From Nocardia nova SH22a (GTDB lineage: Bacteria > Actinomycetota > Actinomycetes > Mycobacteriales > Mycobacteriaceae): 64,000 nucleotides of DNA. Of this stretch, positions 52,659 through 60,542 are shown in pieces. The notes under the pieces are model-generated. The model made no database searches. It worked only from the letters and a program-made list of their open reading frames with translations, and was not told the DNA's origin. The stretch lies in the NCBI RefSeq assembly GCF_000523235.1, contig NZ_CP006850.1:6882001-6946000 (forward strand). Reading direction: 5' to 3'. Every line of letters begins with the position of its first letter. Within the stretch, counting starts at the first letter, position 1. Both the position numbers and the translations under genes were made by a program.

Positions 52659-54226
52659 AGTTCACGAACGTGACCACCGAATCGACGCCGTCCAACAACA
52701 CTTCGGATTCGGCGGCCCACAGGGGGAACCTGAGGCCGTCGGACGCGCCCGTATTGGGGCCGCGCCCGGTTTATCGCCCGGATATCGATAAACACACCGC
52801 CCGTGCCTTCCGCCGCCCCGAGGGACAGGCCGGAACGTTCGCCGCGCCCGCCCCGGCCGCCGCAGCCGCCCCCCGCCACGACACACCCGAACTGGTCAAC
52901 CGGCCGCCGGACTCGGTGCTGGCCGAGGCCTTCGGCCGTCCCGCGGGCTCCGACGAACTGCTGCAGCGCGATCCCGACGCCGCGACCGAGGCGGCCCCGG
53001 CGAGCACACCGCCCGATCCCTGGCGCGACCCCGAGGCCGCCGCCCGGCTGGGCGATCCCGCGATCCACACGCCCGCGCCCGCCGCCCTGCCGCCGGGTGT
53101 GAAACTCAGCACCCGCGAGGTGCTGTTCGGCGGCAAGGTGGCGCCCAAGGCGCTGGCCATCCTGGGCATCGTGGCGCTGGCCATCGGTGTGGTCGGCGGG
53201 CTGGTCGGCCGCTTCACCGCGGAGAACACCTCGGCCCTGACCTCCCGCAAGGTCGCACTGCAGCAGGAGAGCAATTCCGACAAGCCGCACAGCCAGGTCG
53301 CCAAGGTGGCCGACGCGGTACTGCCCTCGGTGGTCTCGATCCGCGAAACCGTCGGCGACAACGGCGCGCTGGGTTCGGGTGTGGTGATCGACGGCAACGG
53401 CTACATCGTCACCAACAACCACGTCATCTCGATGGCGGCCAAGGAGAATTCCGACCGAGCGAAGATCCAGGTCAGCTTCTCCGACGGCACCCAGGCCCCG
53501 GCGAAACTCGTCGGGCGCGACACCAAGACCGACCTCGCCGTGCTGAAGGTCGACGTCAAGAATCTCACCGTGGCCCGGCTGGGGAAATCCAGCGATGTGC
53601 AGGTCGGTGACGACGTCCTCGCCATCGGCTCGCCGCTGGGCCTGAACAAGACGGTGACCTCCGGCATCGTCAGCGCCCTGCATCGCGCCATCCAGGAGAG
53701 CCCCGAGGCCGGAGACGACACCGCCGGCGCCTTCGACGCCGTGCAGACCGACGCCGCCATCAACCACGGCAACTCCGGTGGCGCCCTGGTCGACGGCGAG
53801 GGCCGGTTGATCGGCATCAACACCGCCATCCGCAGTGAGAGCGGCGGCTCGGTCGGACTCGGATTCGCAATTCCGGTCGATCTCGTCAAGCAGGTCTCCC
53901 AGACCCTGATCCGCGACGGCGTGGTCTTCCACCCCTGGCTCGGCGTCACCGCCCGGTCCAAGCAGGTGGAGAACGACGCCATGAGCGGCGCCCAGGTCGC
54001 CGACGTGGTGGGCGGCAGCCCGGCCGCCAAGGCGGGTATCGCCGAGGGCGACGTGATCGTCAAGGTCGGCGACCGGCAGGTCACCGAACCCGCCGAACTC
54101 ACCGTCGCGGTGATGTCGCACCAGATCGGGGAAACGGTGAATGTCCAATTGATCCGCGACGGGCGGCAGGTCGAGGTTCCGGTGACTCTGGAATCCGACA
54201 AGAACGCCCCGCAGCCGCCCCAGTAG
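52634..54226 (+). CDS. htrA: Membrane-anchored serine protease HtrA
   Basis: 530 residues, colinear with Rv1223 (528). A disordered cytoplasmic N-terminus of about 160 residues (with RPVYRPDIDKHTARAFRRPE) precedes one span (ALAILGIVALAIGVVGGLVG). The protease domain has His in TNNHVISMAA, Asp in TKTDLAVLKV and Ser in NHGNSGGALV. A PDZ domain follows (HPWLGVTARS, GGSPAAKAGIAEGDVIVKVG). It degrades misfolded envelope proteins and belongs to the SigE circuit. The start is uncertain: GTG 52634, ATG 52643 or GTG 52670; the first two overlap rseA. Confidence 0.95.
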   Translation: MDGMVAQVEFTNVTTESTPSNNTSDSAAHRGNLRPSDAPVLGPRPVYRPDIDKHTARAFRRPEGQAGTFAAPAPAAAAAPRHDTPELVNRPPDSVLAEAFGRPAGSDELLQRDPDAATEAAPASTPPDPWRDPEAAARLGDPAIHTPAPAALPPGVKLSTREVLFGGKVAPKALAILGIVALAIGVVGGLVGRFTAENTSALTSRKVALQQESNSDKPHSQVAKVADAVLPSVVSIRETVGDNGALGSGVVIDGNGYIVTNNHVISMAAKENSDRAKIQVSFSDGTQAPAKLVGRDTKTDLAVLKVDVKNLTVARLGKSSDVQVGDDVLAIGSPLGLNKTVTSGIVSALHRAIQESPEAGDDTAGAFDAVQTDAAINHGNSGGALVDGEGRLIGINTAIRSESGGSVGLGFAIPVDLVKQVSQTLIRDGVVFHPWLGVTARSKQVENDAMSGAQVADVVGGSPAAKAGIAEGDVIVKVGDRQVTEPAELTVAVMSHQIGETVNVQLIRDGRQVEVPVTLESDKNAPQPPQ

Positions 54227-54229
54227 CCT
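54224..54229 (+). promoter_or_regulatory. Leaderless -10 box of tatB
   Basis: TAGCCT, whose TAG is the htrA stop codon, is followed by 6 nt and ATG 54236. Confidence 0.5.
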
Positions 54230-54235
54230 GGTCTT

Positions 54236-54694
54236 ATGTTCAATATCGGCTGGCCCGAGATGGTGATCCTGGTGGTCGCCGCGCTGGTGATTCTCGGACC
54301 GGAACGGCTCCCGGGGGCGATTCGCTGGACCGCGCAGAGTTTGCGTCAGGTCCGCGACTACGCCTCCGGCGCCACCAACCAGCTGCGCAACGATCTCGGA
54401 CCGGAACTCGACGAACTGCGCAAACCCCTCGAAGAGCTCAACGAGCTCCGTAAACCGCTCGAGGGGTTGCGCGGTATGACACCGCGATCGATGGTCACCA
54501 AACATCTCTTCGACGGTGACGACTCGCTGTTCACCGGAACGTTCGGAACCTCGAATTCGACGAACGGGCAATCCGGGAATTCGACTGCGAACGGCTCCGC
54601 CAATTCCCCGACGCCGCCGAACTATTCGGTGCCGGAACCGCCGAAACCGCTCGACCGCAACGAGAAACCGCCGATCGATTTCGACGCAACCTGA
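54236..54694 (+). CDS. tatB: Twin-arginine translocase subunit TatB
   Basis: 152 residues. The N-terminal helix [20 protein letters not shown] followed by GPERLPG is the TatB signature (Glu in the span, GPERLP hinge), then an amphipathic helix ([20 protein letters not shown]) and a charged, disordered tail. TatB receives folded Tat substrates together with TatC. Its position after sigE-rseA-htrA is conserved (Rv1224). A perfect terminator overlaps the stop codon. Confidence 0.95.
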   Translation: MFNIGWPEMVILVVAALVILGPERLPGAIRWTAQSLRQVRDYASGATNQLRNDLGPELDELRKPLEELNELRKPLEGLRGMTPRSMVTKHLFDGDDSLFTGTFGTSNSTNGQSGNSTANGSANSPTPPNYSVPEPPKPLDRNEKPPIDFDAT

Positions 54695-54729
54695 TTCGAA
54701 CGCATCGGGACCACCCGATGCGTTCGAAT
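54694..54729 (+). terminator. Terminator of the sigE-rseA-htrA-tatB cluster
   Basis: A perfect 16-bp stem (54694-54709 with 54714-54729) with an ACCA loop starts at the last base of the tatB stop codon. Confidence 0.88.
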
Positions 54730-54807
54730 TGCCCGGCCCGCCGGTCCGATTCACCGGATTCGCCGTTTTCGTCAACCGGACTAGACGCATCCTGCTGTCG
54801 AGCTATC

Positions 54808-54813
54808 TAGACT
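54808..54813 (+). promoter_or_regulatory. Leaderless -10 box of the HTH-domain gene
   Basis: TAGACT is followed by 6 nt and ATG 54820. Confidence 0.5.
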
Positions 54814-54819
54814 TCGCAC

Positions 54820-55659
54820 ATGTCGGCCGACGATGTGGCGCGGGTATTCGCGATCGAGGACAAAGTCGAGCGACTCAAGGCCGCCACCGAAGGGGTCGCG
54901 GCGGCCCAGCAGACCATCAACGAACTCACACGCATCCGCCGGGCGGTGATCCAGGACCTGCACGCCGAGGGCTGGACCTTCGCCAGGATCGGTGCGGCAG
55001 CGGGGCTTTCGCGCGCCCGGATCCACCAGGTCAGCACGCAGGGCCCGGTTCCGGAAGGACTGTTCTTCGGCACCGGGCCGCTGACCATCCTCACCCCCGA
55101 CCAGCGAGCCGCCACCCGCTCCGCGCCGCTGATCGGGGCGCCCGACACCGCCGCACCACACCGGCTGGCAGAACTGTTGCGGCAGCTGGGTTTCACGGTG
55201 ACCGTCGAACGGTTCCTGCCCGGGCGGCCGCTGGACCTCGACCGCGACGGGCTGATCATTCTCGGCGGCTGCGAATTGTCGCCCAGTCTGCGGTATCTCG
55301 TAGCCGCCGACCCCCGGTTGCGCCGCACCCCGGCCCGCGCGGGACGGGTGCGGCGCGCGATCGAGGATCGGTCGGCGCGGCGGGTGTACCGGCCCGGCGA
55401 GACCGAGCCTTACGACATCGCGTATCTGGCACGGCTGCCGCGGCCCGACGGGCACGGCAGCATTCTGGTGATCGACGGGTTGCATCCGCCCGGATCGCTC
55501 GGGGCGGTGCGGTTTCTCGGGACTCGGCTGGCGACGTTGCACGAGCGGGCGGACACCCGGGCGTTCTCGACGGTGGTCGGGGTGCGGTATGACCGGGGGA
55601 CGGGGGAGCCGGTGGAGGCGGATTTGTTGACGCCGATTTATCGGCACGAGCGGGTGTAG
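54820..55659 (+). CDS. HTH protein with sigma-region-4-like N-terminus and unassigned C-terminal domain
   Basis: 279 residues. Residues 10-75 are helical and end in an HTH of the sigma-70 region 4 kind (LHAEGWTFARIGAAAGLSRA followed by RIHQVS). Residues 100-279 form an alpha/beta domain that I cannot assign: RLAELLRQLGFTVTVERFLP, LIILGGCELSPSLRYLVAAD, AYLARLPRPDGHGSILVIDG, LHPPGSLGAVRFLGTRLATL and ADTRAFSTVVGVRYDRGTGE. The strand-Gly-Gly turn and the HPPGSLGA loop look like a ligand-binding Rossmann-like sensor. A DNA-binding sensor is inferred. It is transcribed alone between tatB and copy A of the hairpin repeat. Confidence 0.7.
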   Translation: MSADDVARVFAIEDKVERLKAATEGVAAAQQTINELTRIRRAVIQDLHAEGWTFARIGAAAGLSRARIHQVSTQGPVPEGLFFGTGPLTILTPDQRAATRSAPLIGAPDTAAPHRLAELLRQLGFTVTVERFLPGRPLDLDRDGLIILGGCELSPSLRYLVAADPRLRRTPARAGRVRRAIEDRSARRVYRPGETEPYDIAYLARLPRPDGHGSILVIDGLHPPGSLGAVRFLGTRLATLHERADTRAFSTVVGVRYDRGTGEPVEADLLTPIYRHERV

Positions 55660-55758
55660 GGCTGGATAGTCCGCGTGTCTCGCAACCACCCACAAGACAG
55701 AATACCGGGCAACAGACCCAGCCCGGTCACCACATCCGGATGGAAGTCATTCTCTCGT

Positions 55759-55915
55759 AAAGCGTTTCCGGGGTAGTTCTACTGGGTGGTTTCGCGGCCG
55801 TCTCGCCGATCGGGTGCCGCTGCGTAGGCGACGAAGGAGCAAGCAGCGGTGCCCGATCGGCGAGACTCAGGGGCCGCGAAACCCGCCGGAGCGAAGCGGA
55901 GGCCAAAAATACAGC
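55759..55915 (+). repeat. 157-bp structured repeat element, copy A (long two-part hairpin)
   Basis: The element starts AAAGCGTTTCCGGGGTAGTT and ends GGAGGCCAAAAATACAGC, its last base touching the gpgS stop codon. Inside, 55788-55799 pairs with 55872-55883 (12 bp, perfect) and 55800-55822 pairs with 55844-55866 (23 bp, with two T/G positions that would be G.U pairs in RNA of this orientation). The loop is 21 nt (55823-55843) and a 5-nt TCAGG bulge lies on the 3' side. A second copy lies inverted at 57899-58055 with compensatory stem changes. Confidence 0.9.
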
Positions 55916-56839
55916 TCAGGCTGCGGCGCGAGTGGGACGTAGCGTGTTCATCGGCGGCCGGTCGGCCAGGTCTACATCGGTGCTCAGCACGCCGAATTCC
56001 CCGCCCACCAGGGGGAACTGGGTCAAGGCGGCGCCCGAGTCGCGAATTCCGCTGCGGCCCAGGACGGTTCCCAGGATTTGGCGGCTCATCACGCCCAGGT
56101 CCGACAGCGGGCGGTTGCGGTGGGTGCGGACGCCCAAGTTCACCTGGCCGATCGCCGACAGGCCCAGCAGGTCGAATGTGTCCAGGAGCAAACCGATCTC
56201 CACACCGTAGCCGGGGGCGAACGGGACTCCGGTGAGCAGTTCGCGGGTGCCCGCGTACTCACCGCCCAAGGGCTGCAGCACCTTCGACAGTTCGGGGCGC
56301 AACGCCGCCAGCAGGGGCCGCGCCACCAGTTCGGTCACCCGGCCGCCGCCGTGCTCGTCCACGGCCGTGCCCTGGCGCAGCGGGCGACGGTAGTACGCCT
56401 TCACCAGGTGCATGCCGTCGACCGTGAGCAGCGGTCCGAGCAGTTTCGGGACGAACATCGGATCGGGATCGATCAGGTCGGAATCGACGAAGGCCACCAG
56501 ATCGCCGGAGGTGACCGCCAGCGACCGCCACAGCACCTCCCCCTTGCCCGGCGCCGGTTCCAGTTCCGGCACCGCCTGCTCCCGGGTCACCACCCGCGCC
56601 CCGGCCGCCCGTGCACGCTCGGCGGTCGCGTCCACCGACCCCGAGTCCAGAACGACGAGTTCGTCCACCAGCGTGCCGAGCAGCGGCCGGATACTGGCCA
56701 CCACATCGGCGACGGTGTTCTCTTCGTTCAATGCGGGCAGGACCACCGAGACGGTGCGCCCGTTCTTCGCGTCGACCAATTCGTCGATCGCCCACTGTGG
56801 TCGATCCCACGTATGCGTGGCAGTCCAATCGAATGTCAT
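55916..56839 (-). CDS. gpgS: Glucosyl-3-phosphoglycerate synthase
   Basis: 307 residues. A GT81-type GT-A fold: VVLPALNEENTVADVVASIR, VDELVVLDSGSVDATAERAR, the DxD metal motif in AFVDSDLIDPDP, acceptor-site PLGGEYAGTRELLTGVPFAP and YGVEIGLLLDT. It transfers glucose from a nucleotide sugar to 3-phosphoglycerate, the first step toward methylglucose lipopolysaccharide. ATG 56839 overlaps the folP2 stop (ATGA), as in Rv1207-Rv1208. Its 3' end abuts repeat copy A, which may act as terminator or stabiliser. Confidence 0.96.
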   Translation of the reverse strand: MTFDWTATHTWDRPQWAIDELVDAKNGRTVSVVLPALNEENTVADVVASIRPLLGTLVDELVVLDSGSVDATAERARAAGARVVTREQAVPELEPAPGKGEVLWRSLAVTSGDLVAFVDSDLIDPDPMFVPKLLGPLLTVDGMHLVKAYYRRPLRQGTAVDEHGGGRVTELVARPLLAALRPELSKVLQPLGGEYAGTRELLTGVPFAPGYGVEIGLLLDTFDLLGLSAIGQVNLGVRTHRNRPLSDLGVMSRQILGTVLGRSGIRDSGAALTQFPLVGGEFGVLSTDVDLADRPPMNTLRPTRAAA

Positions 56840-57714
56840 ACCAGACCTCGCAAGGTTCGTGCGGGGGGCCGGATGCCCTGAATCGCCGCGATCATGTCCA
56901 CGACGCGCCGGGTTGCGGCCACCTCGTGAACTCGGAAAACCCGGGCGCCGGCCGCGGCCGCCCATGCGGTTGCCGCCAATGTCCCCTCCAATCGCTCGGA
57001 CAGTCCGACACCAAGAGTCTCTCCGATGAAATCCTTATTGCTCAGCGCCATCAAGACCGGCCATCCGGTATTTACAAGAATGTCCACGGCACGCAACAGT
57101 TCGAGCCCGTGATAAGTGTTTTTGCCGAAATCGTGTGTCGGATCGATGAGAATCGCGTCCGCGGCGACCCCCGCCGCCCGCGCCGCCTCCGCGGCTCGAA
57201 CCAGTGTATCTGTGACCTCGGCCACCACATCGGCGTAGTGCACCCGATGCGGTCGCGTGCGCGGCCGGGCTCCCCCGGTATGGCTGCACACGATGCCCAC
57301 CCCCAGCTCCGCGGCCACCCCCGCCAGCTCGGGGTCCGCACCCGCCCAGGTGTCGTTGATCAGATCCGCGCCCTCGGCGACCGCCGCCCGCGCGACCTCG
57401 CTGCGCCAGGTGTCCACGCTGATCAACAGCTCGGGATAGCACTCCCGGATGGCGGCGACGAACGGCACCACGCGGCGGGCCTCCTCGGCCGCGTCGACCT
57501 CCGCGCCAGGGCCTGCCTTCACCCCGCCGATATCGACCAGATCGGTCCCCTCCGAGACCGCACGGGCCACGGCCGCCATGGCCGCCTCGTCGGAGAACGT
57601 CGCGCCGCGATCGTAGAAGGAATCGGGGGTGCGGTTGACGATCGCCATGACCAGGGCCCGGTCCGTCGCCACCGGTTTCCCGCACAGGGTGGGCGACGGT
57701 GACGCGGAACTCAT
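56836..57714 (-). CDS. folP2: Dihydropteroate synthase homologue FolP2
   Basis: 292 residues. The TIM-barrel DHPS signatures are VMAIVNRTPDSFYDRG, LVDIGGVKAGPG, SVDTWRSEVARAA, LINDTWAGADPE, GIVCSHTGGA, ILIDPTHDFGKNT and RVHEVAATRR. FolP2 proteins of mycobacteria resemble DHPS but lack clear DHPS activity; pairing with gpgS suggests a different role. ATG 57714 lies 7 nt after a TACACT box and has no ribosome binding site. An upstream in-frame extension to 57759 is rejected. Confidence 0.94.
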   Translation of the reverse strand: MSSASPSPTLCGKPVATDRALVMAIVNRTPDSFYDRGATFSDEAAMAAVARAVSEGTDLVDIGGVKAGPGAEVDAAEEARRVVPFVAAIRECYPELLISVDTWRSEVARAAVAEGADLINDTWAGADPELAGVAAELGVGIVCSHTGGARPRTRPHRVHYADVVAEVTDTLVRAAEAARAAGVAADAILIDPTHDFGKNTYHGLELLRAVDILVNTGWPVLMALSNKDFIGETLGVGLSERLEGTLAATAWAAAAGARVFRVHEVAATRRVVDMIAAIQGIRPPARTLRGLV

Positions 57715-57721
57715 GGGGGCC

Positions 57722-57727
57722 AGTGTA
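57722..57727 (-). promoter_or_regulatory. Leaderless -10 box of folP2
   Basis: On the minus strand TACACT is followed by 7 nt and ATG 57714. Confidence 0.55.
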
Positions 57728-58195
57728 TTGGGGGGTTGGCGTGGTGGCCCGGGGAGCACCCGTTGGACTGTGGTCTCGGGCGGGTGGGTGGTGTGGTCGG
57801 GGCTCCATCAACCTGCGGGGGCGCGGACGGTCGACGTCCCGAAATGGTGCACCGGGGACGGGTTGCCCCTCCCGGCCAGCCCACCTCAAACGGTAATGGC
57901 TGTATTTTTGGCCTCCGCTTCGCTCCGGCGGGGTTGGCGGCCCCTGAGTCTCGCCGTTGGGGCACCGCTGCTTGCTCCTTCGTCGCCTACGCAGCGGCAC
58001 CCCAACGGCGAGACGGCCGCCAACCCACCCAGTCGAACTACCCCGGAAACGCTTTTGGCGTGCCCGCTCACCTCGAGCACGCAAGGTCGCCTTTTTGGGT
58101 TTGTGGTTCCCGGGGGGTGCTGCTTTTCGCGTGCCGATTCTGGTTTTTCGTGAACCTTGGGCGTGGGCGGTAGCGGGGTGTGCCTGCCGGGGGCT
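57728..58195. other. Gene-free region between folP2 and fadD6 holding repeat copy B
   Basis: No gene is supported. 57728-57898 is a GC-rich folP2 upstream region with GGTGGTGTGG-type runs. 57899-58055 is the structured repeat. 58056-58195 holds T-rich tracts (CCTTTTTGGG, GGTTTTTCG), with nothing recognisable. Confidence 0.6.
57899..58055 (-). repeat. 157-bp structured repeat element, copy B (inverted relative to copy A)
   Basis: It is the same length as copy A and about 93% identical on the opposite strand. In plus coordinates 57931-57942 pairs with 58015-58026, and 57948-57970 pairs with 57992-58014. The 21-nt loop and 5-nt bulge are identical to copy A. Stem differences from A are T-A to G-C and C-G to G-C in the outer stem, and A-T to T-A and C-G to G-C in the inner stem: all pair-preserving. 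Confidence 0.9.
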
Positions 58196-59965
58196 TCAGC
58201 CGCGTGGGACCGTGCCCCCGGCCACCTCTTCCGGATAGCTCTCGTAGAACGGCACGTACCCCTGCTCGCGCCCCCTCAGCACATACAGCGAGGTATCACC
58301 GTCGTCGCTGTAGCCCTGCTTGCGCAGATCCACCTTGCGGCTCTTGAACGTCGACGTGGTCTCCAGCTCCGAAACCACCCTGACGAACAACGGCACCGCG
58401 TAACCGGGCAGGCGGTCGTAGAGATGTGCGGCCAGGGCGGGCCCGTCGAATTCGGCGCCGGATTCCACTGTCACCGCTGCCATTCCGGCCTTTCCGTCGG
58501 CCCCGGGGACGTCCACCCCGTACACCACGGCCTCGGTGATACCGGGCGCACCGTCGAAGGCGCCCTCGACCTCGGTGGTGGCGACGTTCTCGCCCTTCCA
58601 GCGGAAGGTGTCGCCGAGGCGGTCCACGAAGGCTATGTGGCGCCAATGCTGGTCGCGCACCAGATCTCCGGTGTCGAACCAGCAGTCGCCCTCGCGGAAG
58701 GCGTCGCGGACCAGTTTGGATTCGGTGGCGGATTTGTCGGTGTAGCCGTCGAACGGGGAGCGGGTGGTGACCTTCGCCAGCAGCAGTCCCACTCCGCCGC
58801 TCGGCACCCGGTGCACCCGGCCGTCCGGATACCGGCGGGCCTTTCCGGTGGCCTCGTCGAATTCGACCACCGCGTACGGCAGCGGTCCGAAGCCCGCGGT
58901 GCGGTCGACGCCGAAAGCGTTGATGAAGGCGATATTTCCCTCACTGGCGCCGTAGAACTCGACCACCCGGCCGATGCGGAAGCGGCGCCGGAATTCGTCC
59001 CACAGTTCCGGCCGCAGCCCGTTGCCGACCGCCAGTCGTACCGAATGCTCGTGTTCGCGTGGCGATTCCGGCTGGTTGAGCAGATAGCGGCACAGTTCGC
59101 CGATGTAGATGAACGCGGTCGAGCGGGTCGCGATGACCTCGTTCCAGAAATTCGACACCGAGAATTTCCGGCCCAGCGCGAAACTCGCCCGCGCCCCGAG
59201 CACCGCGCCGAGCGCGACGGTCAGCGCGTTGTTGTGATAAAGCGGCAGACAGCAATACATGGTGTCGTCACCGCGCAGCCGCACCCCCAGCCCGCCCAGT
59301 CCGGCCATGCTCTTGGTCCAGCGCAGATGGGTCATCACGCTGGCCTTGGGCAATCCGGTGGTGCCGGAGGTGAAGATCAGGAAGGCGCGTTCGCGGGCGC
59401 GGATATCGGCGCACACCGGCGGATCGGCAGGATCGGCGTCGCGGGCCAATTCCTGAAGCTCCTCGGAATACAGCGGATTCGCGGGCGGCTCGGGCAGGGA
59501 GGCCACCGCCTCCGCACATTCCTCACCGATCACGTCGACCGTGCTGTTCAGCAATCCGAAGCTGTGCGCCAGAACCTGTTCGCGCTGATTGTGATTGACC
59601 AGGCCGACGGTGGCGCCCAATTTCACCGTGGCCAGCACGACGAACAGCGTCTCGGGCCGATTCGTCATCAGCACGCCGACCACATCGCCGCGTTTCACCC
59701 CGCGCCCGGCCAGGACGTGGGCGAAACAGTTCACCTCGATATTGGCCTCGCGGTAGGTGTATTCCCTTCCCTCGAACCGAAGGAAGACCCGATTCGGATA
59801 ACGCTGGGCCGCCTTCTGGAAGTACAGCCCCACCGAGGATTTGTCATCGGCCCGCACCAGCATGCCGCTCGCCCCGCGCAGCATTCCCGGTGCCTCGGCG
59901 GCCATCGCGGGCAGGTTGCGCACCAGATCCCAGAGACCGACGGTGTTGCGCGCCTCGGTGGTCAC
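58196..59965 (-). CDS. fadD6: Long/very-long-chain acyl-CoA synthetase FadD6 (FATP-like)
   Basis: 589 residues. AMP-forming motifs: YTYREANIEVNCFAHVLAGR, P-loop FIFTSGTTGLPKAS (read here as LIFTSGTTGLPKASVMTH), FYGASEGNIAF, FDTGDLVRDQHWRHIAFVDR, LGDTFRWKGENVATTEVEGA and STFKSRKVDL. The FATP-type GENVATTEVE and YGVDVPGADG pattern distinguishes it from FadD15. It activates long and very long fatty acids. GTG 59965 has GGAGGAG directly upstream; TTG 59977 would lie before that site. The counterpart is Rv1206, next to folP2 as here. Confidence 0.93.
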   Translation of the reverse strand: MTTEARNTVGLWDLVRNLPAMAAEAPGMLRGASGMLVRADDKSSVGLYFQKAAQRYPNRVFLRFEGREYTYREANIEVNCFAHVLAGRGVKRGDVVGVLMTNRPETLFVVLATVKLGATVGLVNHNQREQVLAHSFGLLNSTVDVIGEECAEAVASLPEPPANPLYSEELQELARDADPADPPVCADIRARERAFLIFTSGTTGLPKASVMTHLRWTKSMAGLGGLGVRLRGDDTMYCCLPLYHNNALTVALGAVLGARASFALGRKFSVSNFWNEVIATRSTAFIYIGELCRYLLNQPESPREHEHSVRLAVGNGLRPELWDEFRRRFRIGRVVEFYGASEGNIAFINAFGVDRTAGFGPLPYAVVEFDEATGKARRYPDGRVHRVPSGGVGLLLAKVTTRSPFDGYTDKSATESKLVRDAFREGDCWFDTGDLVRDQHWRHIAFVDRLGDTFRWKGENVATTEVEGAFDGAPGITEAVVYGVDVPGADGKAGMAAVTVESGAEFDGPALAAHLYDRLPGYAVPLFVRVVSELETTSTFKSRKVDLRKQGYSDDGDTSLYVLRGREQGYVPFYESYPEEVAGGTVPRG

Positions 59966-59987
59966 ATTCTCCTCCAACGGGTTTCGG

Positions 59988-60542
59988 CTAGGCCGGTGGT
60001 GCGGTCAATGCTTCGAACGCGGATGCGATATCCGCGGTCACGGTAATCCGGTCCAGTGCCGGGCGCCCGATGAATCCGGCCGCGCTCAGCTCGTCCAGCC
60101 AGGCGAACAGCCCGCGATAGTGGCCGTGCGGGTCCAGCACCACCAGCCGCTTACCGTGCAGGCCCAGATAGCCGCCGGTCCACGCCTCGAAGAACTCCTC
60201 GAGGGTGCCGATTCCGCCGGGCAGGGTGAGGAAGGCGTCGGCCCGGTCCTCCATGATCTGCTTGCGTTCGCGCATGGTGTCGGTGACGATCAGCTCGTCG
60301 CTGTCGACATCGGCGACCTCCTGGTGCACCAGCCGCTTCGGAATCACTCCCGTGGTGCGGGCGCCACCGGCACGCGCCGCGACCGCCACCGCGCCCATCA
60401 TCGACACGTGCCCGCCACCGGAGACCAATTCCCATCCGCGCCGTGCGATTTCGGTACCGACGTCGGCGGCCAGCCGCAGCGCATCGGGATCGGTGGCGCT
60501 GGCCGAGCAGTACACGCACACCGCGAACGTCCGCCCGCTCAC
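59988..60542 (-). CDS. LOG-family protein, second paralogue (Rv1205 type)
   Basis: 184 residues of a compact LOG domain: VCVYCSASATDPDALRLAAD, LVSGGGHVSMMGAVAVAARA, the active-site pair RERKQIMEDRADAFLTLPGG and PGGIGTLEEFFEAWTGGYLG. LOG enzymes release free cytokinin-type bases by cleaving nucleoside 5'-monophosphates; Rv1205 does this in M. tuberculosis. The GTG overlaps the upstream LOG gene's stop by 4 nt (GTGA). The physiological substrate here is not certain. Confidence 0.9.
   Translation of the reverse strand: MSGRTFAVCVYCSASATDPDALRLAADVGTEIARRGWELVSGGGHVSMMGAVAVAARAGGARTTGVIPKRLVHQEVADVDSDELIVTDTMRERKQIMEDRADAFLTLPGGIGTLEEFFEAWTGGYLGLHGKRLVVLDPHGHYRGLFAWLDELSAAGFIGRPALDRITVTADIASAFEALTAPPA

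Noticed and set aside
54730..54819. Possible small gene between tatB and the HTH gene
   Set aside because: Only 90 bp lie between a terminator and a -10 box; no start with a ribosome binding site.
55759..58055. Hairpin repeats as insertion sequence ends or a CRISPR
   Set aside because: No transposase frame lies between them (the genes are gpgS and folP2), there are only two copies, and no spacer pattern is present.
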